Shown here: piece after piece, positions 18,334-27,681 of the stretch | Layout: every line of letters begins with the position of its first letter | How positions within the stretch are numbered: the first letter of the stretch is position 1 | NCBI RefSeq assembly: GCF_003977755.1 | Contig: NZ_RQWN01000003.1 | Location: 124,001-188,000, forward strand | Direction of reading: 5' to 3' | Origin: Haloterrigena salifodinae | GTDB lineage: Archaea; Halobacteriota; Halobacteria; Halobacteriales; Natrialbaceae | DNA: 64,000 nt | Notes under the pieces: model-generated | What the model was told of the DNA's origin: nothing | The model's input: the letters and a program-made list of their open reading frames with translations, nothing else | Database searches by the model: none | Program-made: the position numbers and the translations under genes

Positions 18334-18999
18334 TTACCGGCCGCGCATTTCTACGAATCTGACCCCGCCGTGCTCGGTGCGCTCGAGGCCCCCGTCCTCC
18401 CGCTTCGTCGCCTCGACGAGGGTCTGGAACCCGGACCCGATCGGCGCGAGGAGCGTACCGCCGGGGCGCGCCTGATCGACAACGGGATCTGGGAACGTCG
18501 CGGCCGCACACGTGAAGTACGCGGCGTCGTAGGGCGCGTGCTCGGGCCAGCCCTCGCGACCGTCGCCCGTCCGAACGTCGACCCCGTCGTACCCGAGTTC
18601 CGCGAGTTGCTCGCGGGCTCGGTCGGCGAGTTCGGCGCTGTACTCGACGGTCGCGACCGACTCGTCGCCGACAAGCTCGGCCGTGACCGCGGCGTGGTAG
18701 CCGCAACCGGTGCCGATCTCGAGGACCTCGTCGCCGGGATCTAAGCCGAGCAGATCGGCCATCACGGCGACCATGTGGGGCGCGCTGATCGTCTGGCCGT
18801 CTCTGATCGGGAGGGGCCGGTCCACATAAGCCCGATCCCGTCGGTCCGGCGGGACGAAGGTGTGTCGGGGGACCGATTCCATGGCCTCGAGAACGCGGTC
18901 GTCGTCGACGCGAGACGCGACGGTCCGGACCATGCGCTCGCATGCGGTTTCGTAGTCGTCGGAGTCGGACTCGGCGTCGGAACCGAAGTTGCGGAACAT
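18334..18999 (-). CDS. pcm: Protein-L-isoaspartate O-methyltransferase
   Basis: 221 residues. It methylates isoaspartyl residues with SAM to repair damaged proteins. The family motifs are present: RHTFVPPDRRDRAYVD, the substrate loop TISAPHMVAVM, the SAM motif VLEIGTGCGYHAAV and post-I VEYSAELADRA. It precedes a divergent paralogue on the same strand. A stretch of acidic residues near the N-terminus (SDAESDSDDYE) is lineage-typical. Confidence 0.93.
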   Translation of the reverse strand: MFRNFGSDAESDSDDYETACERMVRTVASRVDDDRVLEAMESVPRHTFVPPDRRDRAYVDRPLPIRDGQTISAPHMVAVMADLLGLDPGDEVLEIGTGCGYHAAVTAELVGDESVATVEYSAELADRAREQLAELGYDGVDVRTGDGREGWPEHAPYDAAYFTCAAATFPDPVVDQARPGGTLLAPIGSGFQTLVEATKREDGGLERTEHGGVRFVEMRGR

Positions 19000-19109
19000 G
19001 GTCCGACGTACCGTTTCGCAAGCAATAGGCCGTGGTTAGCGAGTGCCGGCACCTCCGAGCGAGCGTCGCTTGTCGGACGAACGGCGTCCGATCGATCGGC
19101 TACCTCTAC

Positions 19110-19763
19110 CTACCAGGCCGACCAGGCGCTGGTCTGCTGGTCGTAGGCGTAGATGCGCTTTGCGTCCTTCGCGAGGATGGAGTCGCCCTCCATCTCGTAG
19201 CGATCACGGTCGTAGTCCGCGGCGTCGCTGCGGACGACGAACGCGTCGATCTCGAACTCGTCGTCGCCGAACTGTTCGACCTCGCCGACCTCGAATTCGT
19301 AGTCGCCGGGCACGTGGACCGTGATACTGCGGCTGTCGTCGCGCGAGCCGTCCTGAGGGTGGACCGTGACATTGACTGCGACGTTGTCGACCTCACGGGT
19401 CCAGACGGTTTCAATATCCTCGACGGATGCTTCCTCGCGGCGCTTCTGGCCGTCGAGTTCGACGCTCGTGACCCGAACCGTCGAGAGCACTTCCTCGGTC
19501 TCGAGGATGAACTCGTCGCCGATCTCGACGGTCTCGTTTTCGGGCGTCGTCACGTTTGCGGTGAAGGACTCGCCGCCCTGGGAGACGACCACGTCGAGGG
19601 TGACCTCTCGCTCGCGCTCGGGCTGGATCTTGTGGACGTGACTGCACTCGCTACAACGAACCGTGAGGGTGCCGGCGCCTTCCGTGAGTACCTCGTGGAC
19701 CGTCTCGAGGTCCGGCGAGCACGAAGGACAGGGCGTCGGAACCCGATCCGGGATTTCGCTCAT
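19110..19763 (-). CDS. HVO_0476-type zinc finger protein
   Basis: 217 residues with an N-terminal zinc ribbon, CPSCSPDLET ... VRCSECSHVHK (Cys pairs about residues 12-15 and 37-40), followed by beta-rich acidic repeats. It matches the conserved haloarchaeal zinc-finger family typified by HVO_0476, whose function is unknown. A single minus-strand gene; a nucleic-acid or translation role is a guess from the ribbon only. Confidence 0.85.
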   Translation of the reverse strand: MSEIPDRVPTPCPSCSPDLETVHEVLTEGAGTLTVRCSECSHVHKIQPEREREVTLDVVVSQGGESFTANVTTPENETVEIGDEFILETEEVLSTVRVTSVELDGQKRREEASVEDIETVWTREVDNVAVNVTVHPQDGSRDDSRSITVHVPGDYEFEVGEVEQFGDDEFEIDAFVVRSDAADYDRDRYEMEGDSILAKDAKRIYAYDQQTSAWSAW

Positions 19764-19879
19764 AACCGTCCTAAACGCTACGTACCTAAAAAGCGATTGA
19801 AGCCGTCGTCCCGCCGAGAACGGAAGTCGATCGAGACGACCGCGAGCTCGGTTCGGCCCGCTTCCTGTCCCGAAACGAG

Positions 19880-20464
19880 CTAGTTCCCCTGAATCGCGTC
19901 GATGACCATCGCCGCGGCGACGATGGGTTCTTTCGGGACGGAACTGGCGTCGTCGATGGTGATATCGTAGCGATCGCGCAGCGAGAAGAGTCGGCCGCTG
20001 ATCGAGCCGACGTGAGCGCCCGACGCGTCGGTGATCTCGTACTTGTGCGGGATCAGTTCGCCGAACGGAACGATGTTCCGGGCAAGCATCACTATCGCAC
20101 CGCGCGAATTGATCTCGGCCAGTTTCTCCTCGGTGGTCGCGTCACGGATCGTCCACGTATCCTGTAGCAGCGAGTAGTCGTTGTCCAGCACGACGAGGTT
20201 CTCGCCGGTCTGGGCGTCCGAGAGCACGTAGTTACCCGCGACGTCGATGATCCCCCCGGCTTTCACGGTGAACACCTCGTTGCCCTCGCCATCGGTGAAG
20301 GGGAACTCGTCTTTCATCTTGAACATCTTCTGTTTCCCCTTGAGGACGGTGTTGCCGCCAGCGTCGAGCGCCTTGTACTTGTTCCGAACGAACCCCTGTT
20401 CGACCGTATACCGGTCGTCGACGAGCTCGATCCCCTGAATATCGTACTCCCGAGTGTTACCCAT
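19880..20464 (-). CDS. LURP-one-related (phospholipid-scramblase-like) protein
   Basis: 194 residues with the beta-barrel signature of the LURP-one/YxjI family: repeated short strands (GGNTVLKGKQKMFKMKDEF, NYVLSDAQTGENLVVLDND) and a C-terminal hydrophobic helix (EPIVAAAMVIDAIQ) that would fill the barrel. Function in archaea is unknown. It is preceded by a 130-nt gap and flanked by the aminopeptidase gene on the same strand. Confidence 0.85.
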   Translation of the reverse strand: MGNTREYDIQGIELVDDRYTVEQGFVRNKYKALDAGGNTVLKGKQKMFKMKDEFPFTDGEGNEVFTVKAGGIIDVAGNYVLSDAQTGENLVVLDNDYSLLQDTWTIRDATTEEKLAEINSRGAIVMLARNIVPFGELIPHKYEITDASGAHVGSISGRLFSLRDRYDITIDDASSVPKEPIVAAAMVIDAIQGN

Positions 20465-20593
20465 CGGTCCGAACTATTCCCGGCCTCACTTGAAACCACT
20501 AGGTACACACATGTATTCGGAATATTTTACCGGTAGTATGGCGGTATTTCGGGGGTAGTATAGAAGACTCGGCTCGCTCGAGTCGCGCCGCGA

Positions 20594-21550
20594 TCAGGCG
20601 TCGGTCGCGGTCGGAAGGTCGATCGACTCGCCGTCGGCGTACACTGTCGGTTCCCGCAGGATTCCGTCCAGGTGGATCGGTGCCTCCGTCTCGCCGCCGA
20701 TCCCCGCGTTGTCGCCGATCGCGATATGAATGGTGCCGCCGGCTTTTTCATCCAACAGGACGGAGCCGACGAGGTCGGTGACCGCGACGTTCGTGCCAAT
20801 CCCCAGTTCCGCGAGGTTGTAGGCGGCGTCGCCGACCTCCTCGGCGGCACCCTCGACAGTCTTGCGGATCTCGTCGTCGGAGATGTGCGTGACCAGGCCG
20901 TTCTCGACCTCGAAGGTGAGTTCCTGACCGTCCTCGAGCAGGCCGTGGGGCCGCATCGTCCCGTCGACGACGAACGTCCCGTCGGCGGTTTCGGGGCTGA
21001 CGAACACCTCGCCGGCGGGCAGATTCGACATCTGACCGGCTTCGTGGACGATCCCGGTGTCCGAGAGCCACTCGCGGTCGCCGATCCCGAACGCGATGTC
21101 GGTGCCGGCGGGGGTCGTCACGCGAATCTCGTCGGCGTCGGCCACCTGCGCTCTGACGTCCTCGCAGCGGGCGGCGATCGACTCGTAGTCGGCGTCCAGC
21201 CCCGTCGTGAAGACCTCCTCGGTGATCCCCGGTAGCGTCGCGACGCGGGCGCCGGCCTCGTTGGCTTCGGTTCGGGCCCGCGTGTGGCTCAGACTCTTCG
21301 TCGTCGGCGCGAGGACGACGTCCGCCCCGGCCATCGCCGCGGCGACGGGTTCGGGCGGTTCGCTCCCGTGAGTCTCACCGGGCGGGTAGCGGACGATGAC
21401 CGCGTCGTCGGTGATCTCGCTGGCGACCTCGTAGAGGGCCTCCCCGATCGGTTCGCGCTTGTCGTCGGTGACGATCGCACACGATTCCTCGCTCTCGAGG
21501 GCGAGACACTGCCGGACGGCCGTCTCGGCAGCACCGCGTAGTTCGGACAT
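20594..21550 (-). CDS. M29-type aminopeptidase family protein
   Basis: 318 residues, resembling the thermophilic metallo-aminopeptidase (M29/leucyl aminopeptidase-like) group in haloarchaea: N-terminal AAETAVRQCLAL, central TTPAGTDIAFGIGDREW and NLPAGEVFVSPETADGTFVVDG, then C-terminal LAELGIGTN, GTIHIAIGDNAGIGG and PIHLDGILREPTV. His and Glu ligands in the last third are those expected for the metal site. Probably cytoplasmic peptide turnover; no operon partner. Confidence 0.85.
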   Translation of the reverse strand: MSELRGAAETAVRQCLALESEESCAIVTDDKREPIGEALYEVASEITDDAVIVRYPPGETHGSEPPEPVAAAMAGADVVLAPTTKSLSHTRARTEANEAGARVATLPGITEEVFTTGLDADYESIAARCEDVRAQVADADEIRVTTPAGTDIAFGIGDREWLSDTGIVHEAGQMSNLPAGEVFVSPETADGTFVVDGTMRPHGLLEDGQELTFEVENGLVTHISDDEIRKTVEGAAEEVGDAAYNLAELGIGTNVAVTDLVGSVLLDEKAGGTIHIAIGDNAGIGGETEAPIHLDGILREPTVYADGESIDLPTATDA

Positions 21551-21889
21551 ACGCGTCTATTGTCTCAGGGGGTCGAAAGCTATTGCCCTTGGCGTCCCGC
21601 GGGCTCGCGTTTCGGAGCCGCTGGCAGTGAACGCATCCGCTGGGACTGTGATCACCGTCTCGAGCGAGACGAGAGTGGGTCGTCAGCCCGCCGCCTGCGA
21701 CGTCGCTTCCGGCGGTTCGTCCGCGTCCGTCTCTGACTATCGGCTCATCCACATTCGACGGCGACACCTCGAGCTTCGGCGTCAGCTACCTACTGAAACG
21801 ATGGCTCGGCGGCGAGACCGACGATGCTGACGAGGTCGACGAACAGTAGCCGGAATCGTCCACTATCGGGACGCGCCGTCACCCGGCGA
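21551..21889. other. Intergenic region, possible coding remnant
   Basis: No complete gene found. The last part of the plus strand (about 21740-21849) reads in one frame as GSSTFDGDTSSFGVSYLLKR then WLGGETDDADEVDEQ and stops at 21847-21849. It has no suitable start codon, and the composition is that of a haloarchaeal protein tail. It may be the end of a decayed gene; I do not call it. Confidence 0.3.
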
Positions 21890-22438
21890 TCAACGCGCTG
21901 TGTCTTCGCCGTCGCTCGAGGCCGACACCGCGAGTTCGAACGACTCGACGAGTGTTCCGTCCGGTTCTCGGATCTCACCCTCGAGACCGTCTCCGTCCGC
22001 TCGCTCCTCGAGGACGGCGAACCCGGGTCGGTTTCCGCGCGGATCGGCGTGACTGCCGGGGTTCAACAGGAGGGTCTCCTCGGTTTCGACGACAGTCGGC
22101 CGGTGGCTGTGGCCGAAGACGACGACGTCGGCGTCCCGCGAGCGGCCGAACATCGCCAGTCCCGTCTCGCCGCCGTCGCGGCGATGGGTGACGGCGAAGC
22201 GGACCCCGCCAGCCTCGACCGTGCGGGCCGTCGGCAGGCGCTCCCGTACGGCCGCGCTGTCGGCATTGCCGTGGACGGCGTAGAGCAGGTCGCACTCCGA
22301 CTGAACGGCCTCGAGGGCCGCCTCGCTCGTGAAGTCGCCGGCGTGGATTACGGTGTCGGCTTCGCGGACCGCGGTCAGGGCCTCGCCCTCGAGTTCGTGG
22401 CCGTCGCCGCTGTGCGTGTCCGAGAAAATCGCGATCAT
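21890..22438 (-). CDS. YfcE/MJ0936-type metallophosphoesterase
   Basis: 182 residues, small calcineurin-like phosphodiesterase. Metal-binding motifs in order: FSDTHSGDGHE (about 5-15), HAGDFTSE (about 32-39), VHGNADS (about 55-61), VTHRRDGG (about 82-89) and GHSHRPTV (about 106-113). These give the two-metal centre. It is divergent from the CDF transporter gene with a 97-nt shared promoter region. Physiological substrate unknown. Confidence 0.9.
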   Translation of the reverse strand: MIAIFSDTHSGDGHELEGEALTAVREADTVIHAGDFTSEAALEAVQSECDLLYAVHGNADSAAVRERLPTARTVEAGGVRFAVTHRRDGGETGLAMFGRSRDADVVVFGHSHRPTVVETEETLLLNPGSHADPRGNRPGFAVLEERADGDGLEGEIREPDGTLVESFELAVSASSDGEDTAR

Positions 22439-22535
22439 GGTCGCCCTTCGGGCGGCGCCGACAGGTTCCTTTCGAAGTCGAACACTGTCGTCGCGCGGTC
22501 GACACTTTTAACGAATCCGCTCGAAGGGGACGACG

Positions 22536-23480
22536 ATGGCCAGTAGCACCTCCGTCGTCCTCGCCGCACTGTTCGCGAACGGCGCGATCGCGATCCTAAA
22601 GTTCGCCGGCTTCACGTTGACCGGGAGTCCCGCGATGCTGTCGGAGACGTACCACTCGATCTCGGACACCGGCAACCAGATCTTCCTACTGATCGGCATC
22701 AAGTACGGCGCACAGGAGGCAAACCGGAGCCACCCCTTCGGCCACGGGAAGGCGCAGTTCTTCTACAGCCTCCTCGTCAGCGTCATGCTGTTCGGCATCG
22801 CCGGCTGGGAAAGCGCCCGCCACGGCTACAACGCGCTGACCCACGGCGGCGTCCACCGCGCCAGCGGAGACGTCATGCTGCTGGGGCGGTCGTTCGATCC
22901 GATCTTCGTCAACTACGCGGTGTTGCTCGGAGCGATCGCGTTCGAGTCCTACGCGCTCTGGAAGGCCTACCAGGGAATTAGCCGCCAGATGGACGAGCAC
23001 GGGTGGACGAGCCTCCGCGAGGCGTTTCGGAAGACCAGCGACGTGACGACCCTGACCGCGCTCACCGAAGACTCCATCGCCCTCTCGGGTGCGGGAATCG
23101 CCCTCTTCGGGATATACCTCACTCGGACCACCGGAAACCCGATGTACGACGCCGGCGCCGCCCTCATTATCGGGATTATGCTCATGGGCTTCGCCGTCGC
23201 GCTCGCCTGGGAGAACAAGCGACTCATCCTCGGCGAGAGCCTGCCGAAAGCGGACGAGGACGAACTCAGACGAATCGTCGCCGACTGGGACGGCGTCACC
23301 GAACTCGTCGACCTCCGAACCGTCTACTTCGGGGCCGAGGAACTGCTGCTCACGGCCGACGTCGCGTTCGATCCGGACCTCGACGCCGACGAAATCGACG
23401 AGCGCATTACGGCGCTGGAACGCGCGCTGATGGATCACGACGACCAAGTGCAGAAGGTCTACATCGAGCCGGAAACCTAA
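22536..23480 (+). CDS. Cation diffusion facilitator (CDF) metal transporter
   Basis: 314 residues with six predicted membrane helices in the first 220 residues and a cytoplasmic C-terminal domain. The first metal-site motif HSISD (His40, Asp44) is intact; the second reads TEDSIALSG, with Glu/Asp in place of the usual HxxxD, as in some iron/manganese subgroups. The loop HPFGHGKAQFF is typical. A TATA-like CTTTTAACG (22504-22512) lies about 28 nt before the ATG, so the mRNA is leaderless. It exports divalent metal ions by H+ or K+ exchange (family knowledge). Confidence 0.92.
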   Translation: MASSTSVVLAALFANGAIAILKFAGFTLTGSPAMLSETYHSISDTGNQIFLLIGIKYGAQEANRSHPFGHGKAQFFYSLLVSVMLFGIAGWESARHGYNALTHGGVHRASGDVMLLGRSFDPIFVNYAVLLGAIAFESYALWKAYQGISRQMDEHGWTSLREAFRKTSDVTTLTALTEDSIALSGAGIALFGIYLTRTTGNPMYDAGAALIIGIMLMGFAVALAWENKRLILGESLPKADEDELRRIVADWDGVTELVDLRTVYFGAEELLLTADVAFDPDLDADEIDERITALERALMDHDDQVQKVYIEPET

Positions 23481-23492
23481 GCGTCGGTCACG

Positions 23493-23912
23493 TTACGCGT
23501 CTATCCCCTCGGACTCGTCGTCTCGGTCGTCGTAGCCCGCGACGACCGTCGACCCCGGCGGGAGATCGTTGAGTAGCGCCGTTACCGTCGTCTCCTCGAG
23601 GTCGACCGTCGACTCGAGCGGTTCCCACCCTTCGTCAGTGTCGACGGCGACCGCGACGTCCGTCGGACTTGCGCCCGGCGGGAGCCGCGACGGATCGTAA
23701 ACGAGCGTGATCTCGACGGCCTCGACGGCTTTCAGGTCGTCGACGGCCTGCAGTTCGACGGGATCGCTGAGGGCGTCGACCGGGCCCTCGTCCCCGCTCT
23801 TCTCGAGTCCGAACGCGTCGGGGACGACGCCCGCGACGACGGCGACGCGGGCGCCGACCTGCTCGAGTGTGTACTCCGCGACGTTGCTCGAATCGTACCC
23901 CGGGATGGCCAT
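23493..23912 (-). CDS. Hypothetical acidic protein
   Basis: 139 residues, not assigned. The second half (VEITLVYDPSRLPPGASPTD ... EGWEPLESTVDLEETTVTAL) resembles the beta-sandwich segments that occur in haloarchaeal surface proteins, where a predicted bend is followed by a short domain ending in a variable hydrophobic strand. No signal peptide or membrane segment is present, so it may be a cytoplasmic relative or a truncated copy. It converges with the CDF gene with only 12 nt between stops. Confidence 0.6.
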   Translation of the reverse strand: MAIPGYDSSNVAEYTLEQVGARVAVVAGVVPDAFGLEKSGDEGPVDALSDPVELQAVDDLKAVEAVEITLVYDPSRLPPGASPTDVAVAVDTDEGWEPLESTVDLEETTVTALLNDLPPGSTVVAGYDDRDDESEGIDA

Positions 23913-23991
23913 GTTCGAGGCGATGGACTCGAGACGTTTGTCGCTGTACCCCGCGATAGCCGGCCGGCGGAGACCGCAGGGCGCCGTCGGG

Positions 23992-24612
23992 TCACGGTGA
24001 TCGCTCCGGATCGCCGGCCACTCGGGTGGCTTCGGTCGTTCCGACGCGCGCCAGTGTCCGGATCCAGTTTTCCTCGGTCTCGACGCGCACCGGCTCGAAC
24101 GCCGCCCTCTCGAGGAGCGCGCGGATCTCGTCCGGACGATAGTACTCGAAGTGCCTGTCGCGTGACTCGTCGGGCGTCGTCGGGGTGCGCTTGACCAGAC
24201 AGAAGACGACGCTGTCGGGACGGAGCACGCGACGGAACTCCCGCAACGTCACGGTCGCGTCGGATCTGGGCACGTGCAGAAAGGACGCGGAACTCCAGAC
24301 GCCGTCGAAGGCGCCGTCCTCGAACGGCAGGTCGCGCATGTCGCCCCGGACGAACGGCGCGGTCGGGTTGCGGTCGCGGGCCGCTCGCAGGAACGAAGCC
24401 GTCAGGTCGAGTCCGACCGCGTCGTAGCCGGCGGCGTCGAACGTCGAGACGTCCGACCCGGGACCGCAACCGACGTCCAGCAGTCGATCGCCGGCGAGGA
24501 CGTCGAAAAAGAGGTCGCCGTACAGGGCGGCGACGGACTCGGCGCAGTACTTCCGAACGTAGGCGTCAGCGTCGGACTCGTATTCCTCGAGCGTGCGTGA
24601 GAGCTCGCTCAT
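23992..24612 (-). CDS. Class I SAM-dependent methyltransferase
   Basis: 206 residues from MSELSRTLEEYESDADAY. An open frame continues upstream to 25053 but would run into the helicase gene, so the internal ATG is chosen. SAM motifs: LLDVGCGPGSDVSTF (about 43-57), AVGLDLTASFL, GDMRDLPFEDGAFDGVWSSAS and the post-motif LREFRRVLRP. Substrate unknown; small-molecule methylation is likely. Divergent from the helicase. Confidence 0.9.
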   Translation of the reverse strand: MSELSRTLEEYESDADAYVRKYCAESVAALYGDLFFDVLAGDRLLDVGCGPGSDVSTFDAAGYDAVGLDLTASFLRAARDRNPTAPFVRGDMRDLPFEDGAFDGVWSSASFLHVPRSDATVTLREFRRVLRPDSVVFCLVKRTPTTPDESRDRHFEYYRPDEIRALLERAAFEPVRVETEENWIRTLARVGTTEATRVAGDPERSP

Positions 24613-24703
24613 AGTCGCGCGTTCGACCGGTTCCGACGGCCCCATATAGTTGCTCCGATGACATAACGGGCGCCGACGCGGAGTCGGGCGGCGAATCGAG
24701 ACG

Positions 24704-24716
24704 AACGCTTTTATCG
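24704..24716 (+). promoter_or_regulatory. Promoter of the XPD/Rad3-like helicase gene
   Basis: The TATA-like CTTTTATC (24708-24715) is centred about 27 nt before the GTG at 24739. This spacing predicts a transcript starting on or next to the GTG and supports GTG rather than the downstream ATG (24760) as start. Confidence 0.6.
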
Positions 24717-24738
24717 GATCGGGAACTGATCGTCTAGC

Positions 24739-26910
24739 GTGTCCGAGACAACCGGGTACATGCGCTTTTTCCCGTACGACCAGCCGTACGAGAACCAGCG
24801 CGAGGCGATGGACCGCATCCACAATTCGCTGACCCGCGGCCAGGACGTCCTCTTCGAGGGAGCCTGTGGGACCGGGAAGACCCTCTCGTCGCTGGTCCCT
24901 GCCCTCGAGGTGGCCCGCGAGCAGGACAAGACGGTCGTCATCACGACCAACGTCCACCAGCAGATGCGCCAGTTCGTCGCCGAAGCCCGCGCGATCACCC
25001 GCGAGGAGGACATTCGGGCGATCGTCTTCAAGGGGAAATCCTCCATGTGTCACATCGACGTCGGCTACGAAGAGTGCCAGGCCCTGCGGGACAACACCCG
25101 CGCCGTCGTCGACGCCGAACGCGACAAGCGACAGCTCGAGCGCCGCCAGCGCGAACTACTGGAGGAGAGCCAGGACGGCGACGGCGGCGCAGCCGACGCC
25201 CGCTCGGCGGTGATGGACGAACTCGAGGACATCGAGGAGCGACTCGAGGACTTAGCAGAGCAGAACGTCTGCGACTACTACCGGAATAATCTCACCCGGG
25301 ATACGGACGACTTCTTCGCGTGGCTCTTCGAGGACGTCCGGACGCCGGAGGAGATCTACGAGTACGCCGAGCGGGAGGGCTTTTGCGGCTACGAACTGCT
25401 GAAGGAGGGGATCGAGGGCGTCGACCTGGTCGTCTGTAACTACCACCACCTGCTGGACTCGATGATCCGCGAGCAGTTCTTCCGGTGGCTCGGCCGGGAT
25501 CCGGAGGACGTCATCGCCGTCTTCGACGAGGCCCACAACGTCGAGGACGCGGCCCGCGAACACGCCACCCGGACCTGCTCCGAGCGGACCTTCGACTCCG
25601 CGCTCGACGAGTTGGCTGACGCCGACGACCCGCGCTCTGAGGACGCCGCCAACGTCCTCTCGGCCTTTCATCGCGCGCTCGTCGAGACCTACGAGGACTC
25701 CTTCGGCTTCGGCGAGCGCGAGCGGCTCGATGAGAACTGGGAGGACGTCCCCATCGCCAACGAGGACCGGAAGGACGACCTCACGCTCGAGTTCCTCCAA
25801 CGCTACTCAGGCCAAGGGATCGAGGACGACTTGGAGGCCGCGATGAAGCTCGGCCAGGAGTTAGACGAGCAGTACGAGGAGGCCTACCGGGAAGGCGAGA
25901 CCGCCACGCGGACCGAGTGTCAGACCCTGCAGGCCGCTGCGTTCGTCAGCGCCTGGATGAACGAGGGGAGCAAGGAGGGGCTCTACCCCGTCGTCTCCGT
26001 CACTCGAGACGCAGGTACCGACGAGATCTACGGCCGCGCGGAACTGTATACCTGTCTCCCCCGCCAAGTTACGGGCCAACTGTTCGAGGAGGTGTACGGG
26101 ACGATCCTGATGAGCGCGACGCTGCAGCCCTTCGACGTCACCGAGGACGTGCTCGGCCTCGAGGACCCCGTCACCATGGCCTACGGGCTCCAGTTCCCCG
26201 AGGAGCATCGGCGCACCTACGCCGTCGAGACGCCGCCGCTGTTCTCGTCGGACCGGGACGATCCCGCGGTCCAGACGGCGGTGACCGACACGATCCACGA
26301 CGCCGTCCGGATGACGCCGGGGAACACGCTCGCCTTCTTCCCCAATTACAGCGAGGCGAGTCGCTACGCCGAGCGACTCAAGGGGCGAACCGAAAAGACG
26401 GTCTATCTGGACGAGCCCGGAACCGCCGTCGAGGAGTTACGCCAGCAGTTCGTCGCGGAGGACGGCGCCGTGCTCTGTACCTCGTTGTGGGGAACGCTGG
26501 CGGAGGGCGTCAGTTTCGACGGCGACGACGCCCACACGGTGCTGGTCGTCGGCGTTCCGTACCCCCACCTCGACGACCGCGCCGAGGCGGTTCAGGAGGC
26601 CTACGACGCGGCGTTCGACGGGACCGAGACGGGCTGGCGCTACGCCGTCGAGATCCCGACGGTTCGCAAGACCAGACAGGCGCTCGGTCGGGTCATCCGC
26701 TCGCCGGAGGACGTCGGCGTCCGGGCCCTGCTCGATCGGCGCTACTCGCGGTCGGCGAAGTCGGACCTGGGTCGGTACAGCGTCAACGGCACCTTCCCCC
26801 ACGAGGAGCGCGAGGAACTGATCGACATTGACCCCGAGAAGCTGAAGTTTTCGATGCTGAACTTCTACGGCGACCACGACGCTTACGACGGCGAGACGCC
26901 GGCGCCCTAG
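24739..26910 (+). CDS. XPD/Rad3-like (DinG-type) ATP-dependent DNA helicase
   Basis: 723 residues, GTG start. Superfamily 2 helicase of the iron-sulfur group. Walker A GACGTGKT (about residues 39-46), the Fe-S candidate cysteines in SSMCHIDVGYEECQAL, NVCDYYRNN and GFCGYELL, DEAH box FDEAHNVEDAA, and the C-terminal motifs LMSATL and QALGRVIRSPEDVG. The four-Cys pattern between motifs Ia and II is that of XPD. Expected to unwind DNA 5' to 3' in repair (family knowledge). It stands alone. Confidence 0.94.
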   Translation: MSETTGYMRFFPYDQPYENQREAMDRIHNSLTRGQDVLFEGACGTGKTLSSLVPALEVAREQDKTVVITTNVHQQMRQFVAEARAITREEDIRAIVFKGKSSMCHIDVGYEECQALRDNTRAVVDAERDKRQLERRQRELLEESQDGDGGAADARSAVMDELEDIEERLEDLAEQNVCDYYRNNLTRDTDDFFAWLFEDVRTPEEIYEYAEREGFCGYELLKEGIEGVDLVVCNYHHLLDSMIREQFFRWLGRDPEDVIAVFDEAHNVEDAAREHATRTCSERTFDSALDELADADDPRSEDAANVLSAFHRALVETYEDSFGFGERERLDENWEDVPIANEDRKDDLTLEFLQRYSGQGIEDDLEAAMKLGQELDEQYEEAYREGETATRTECQTLQAAAFVSAWMNEGSKEGLYPVVSVTRDAGTDEIYGRAELYTCLPRQVTGQLFEEVYGTILMSATLQPFDVTEDVLGLEDPVTMAYGLQFPEEHRRTYAVETPPLFSSDRDDPAVQTAVTDTIHDAVRMTPGNTLAFFPNYSEASRYAERLKGRTEKTVYLDEPGTAVEELRQQFVAEDGAVLCTSLWGTLAEGVSFDGDDAHTVLVVGVPYPHLDDRAEAVQEAYDAAFDGTETGWRYAVEIPTVRKTRQALGRVIRSPEDVGVRALLDRRYSRSAKSDLGRYSVNGTFPHEEREELIDIDPEKLKFSMLNFYGDHDAYDGETPAP

Positions 26911-27245
26911 ACGATACTCATCGAGTTACGCAGTAGAGGGGCGTATTGTGTGGGGGGTTGAAGAGATGAGTTGTCGAAGCCGGGAGTTCTGCTATCGTGG
27001 CAACAGGGAACTGCCACGTCCTCCCCAGCCGATTTCTGCTCACGGGTGCTTCGCACCCGTTCGCATGGTTCGCGGAACGAAGGTTCCGCGCTAACGCTCG
27101 CTCGCGCTTCACTCATCCCTCGCACACTGTCGATGACGTACCTTCGCAGTGCTCAGGCACGTCGTCAGCGCGCGCCACCGTAGACCAGATAGTCGGGTTA
27201 GAGTGACAGATAACCTGGATTTCCTGATCTGACGATAATCGCCCG
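26911..27245. other. Intergenic region with two perfect palindromes
   Basis: No gene found. Two hairpins lie close together: ACGGGTGC/GCACCCGT with a 3-nt loop (27042-27060) and CGCGGAAC/GTTCCGCG with a 4-nt loop (27071-27090), followed by CTAACGCTCGCTCGCGC. The second palindrome has the same arms as one inside argH (32501-32519). These look like small dispersed palindromic elements. Confidence 0.6.
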
Positions 27246-27617
27246 TTACTCGCTCGGTTCGACCGTGACGTCGGCGGCGCCGTTCGTGACGATGACGATG
27301 TGCGCGCCGCCGGTTTCGATCGTCACGTCGAACGCGGTCGGTTCCGAGATCGACTCCGTCATGACCGGGCCCTCCTCGGCGTGGTCGAGCCGAAAGCTGA
27401 TCGCGTCCGGCTGAACGGTCGACTCGTTGTCGGCTTCGGCGACGTCGATATTCTCGACCGTGACGGTCAGTTCTTCGCCGGCTTCGGCGTCGAACCCTGC
27501 CGTCTGTTCGTCCCGTACCGTCTGGTCGACGTACCCCTCACTCATCAGACTCGTTACCTCACTACAGCCCGCAACCAGTATCGTCGTCGAACTCGCGAGT
27601 AACGCGCGGCGGTGCAT
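27246..27617 (-). CDS. Putative lipoprotein, hypothetical
   Basis: 123 residues. The N-terminus MHRRALLASSTTILVAGCSE has twin arginines, a short hydrophobic stretch and a lipobox (VAGC), so it is probably Tat-exported and lipid-anchored at Cys18. The mature part is an acidic beta-rich domain without recognisable motifs (ELTVTVENIDVAEAD). Function unknown. Confidence 0.75.
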   Translation of the reverse strand: MHRRALLASSTTILVAGCSEVTSLMSEGYVDQTVRDEQTAGFDAEAGEELTVTVENIDVAEADNESTVQPDAISFRLDHAEEGPVMTESISEPTAFDVTIETGGAHIVIVTNGAADVTVEPSE

Positions 27618-27681
27618 GACCGGAGGTTCTGAGAGTGTCGAGTAATAGCTACCGGGCGACTCACCGTTCGATTCGAACCGT

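Noticed and set aside
24613-25053. Upstream extension of the methyltransferase frame
   Set aside because: It would overlap the helicase start on the other strand; the TATA spacing for the helicase and the methyltransferase N-terminus both favour the ATG at 24612.
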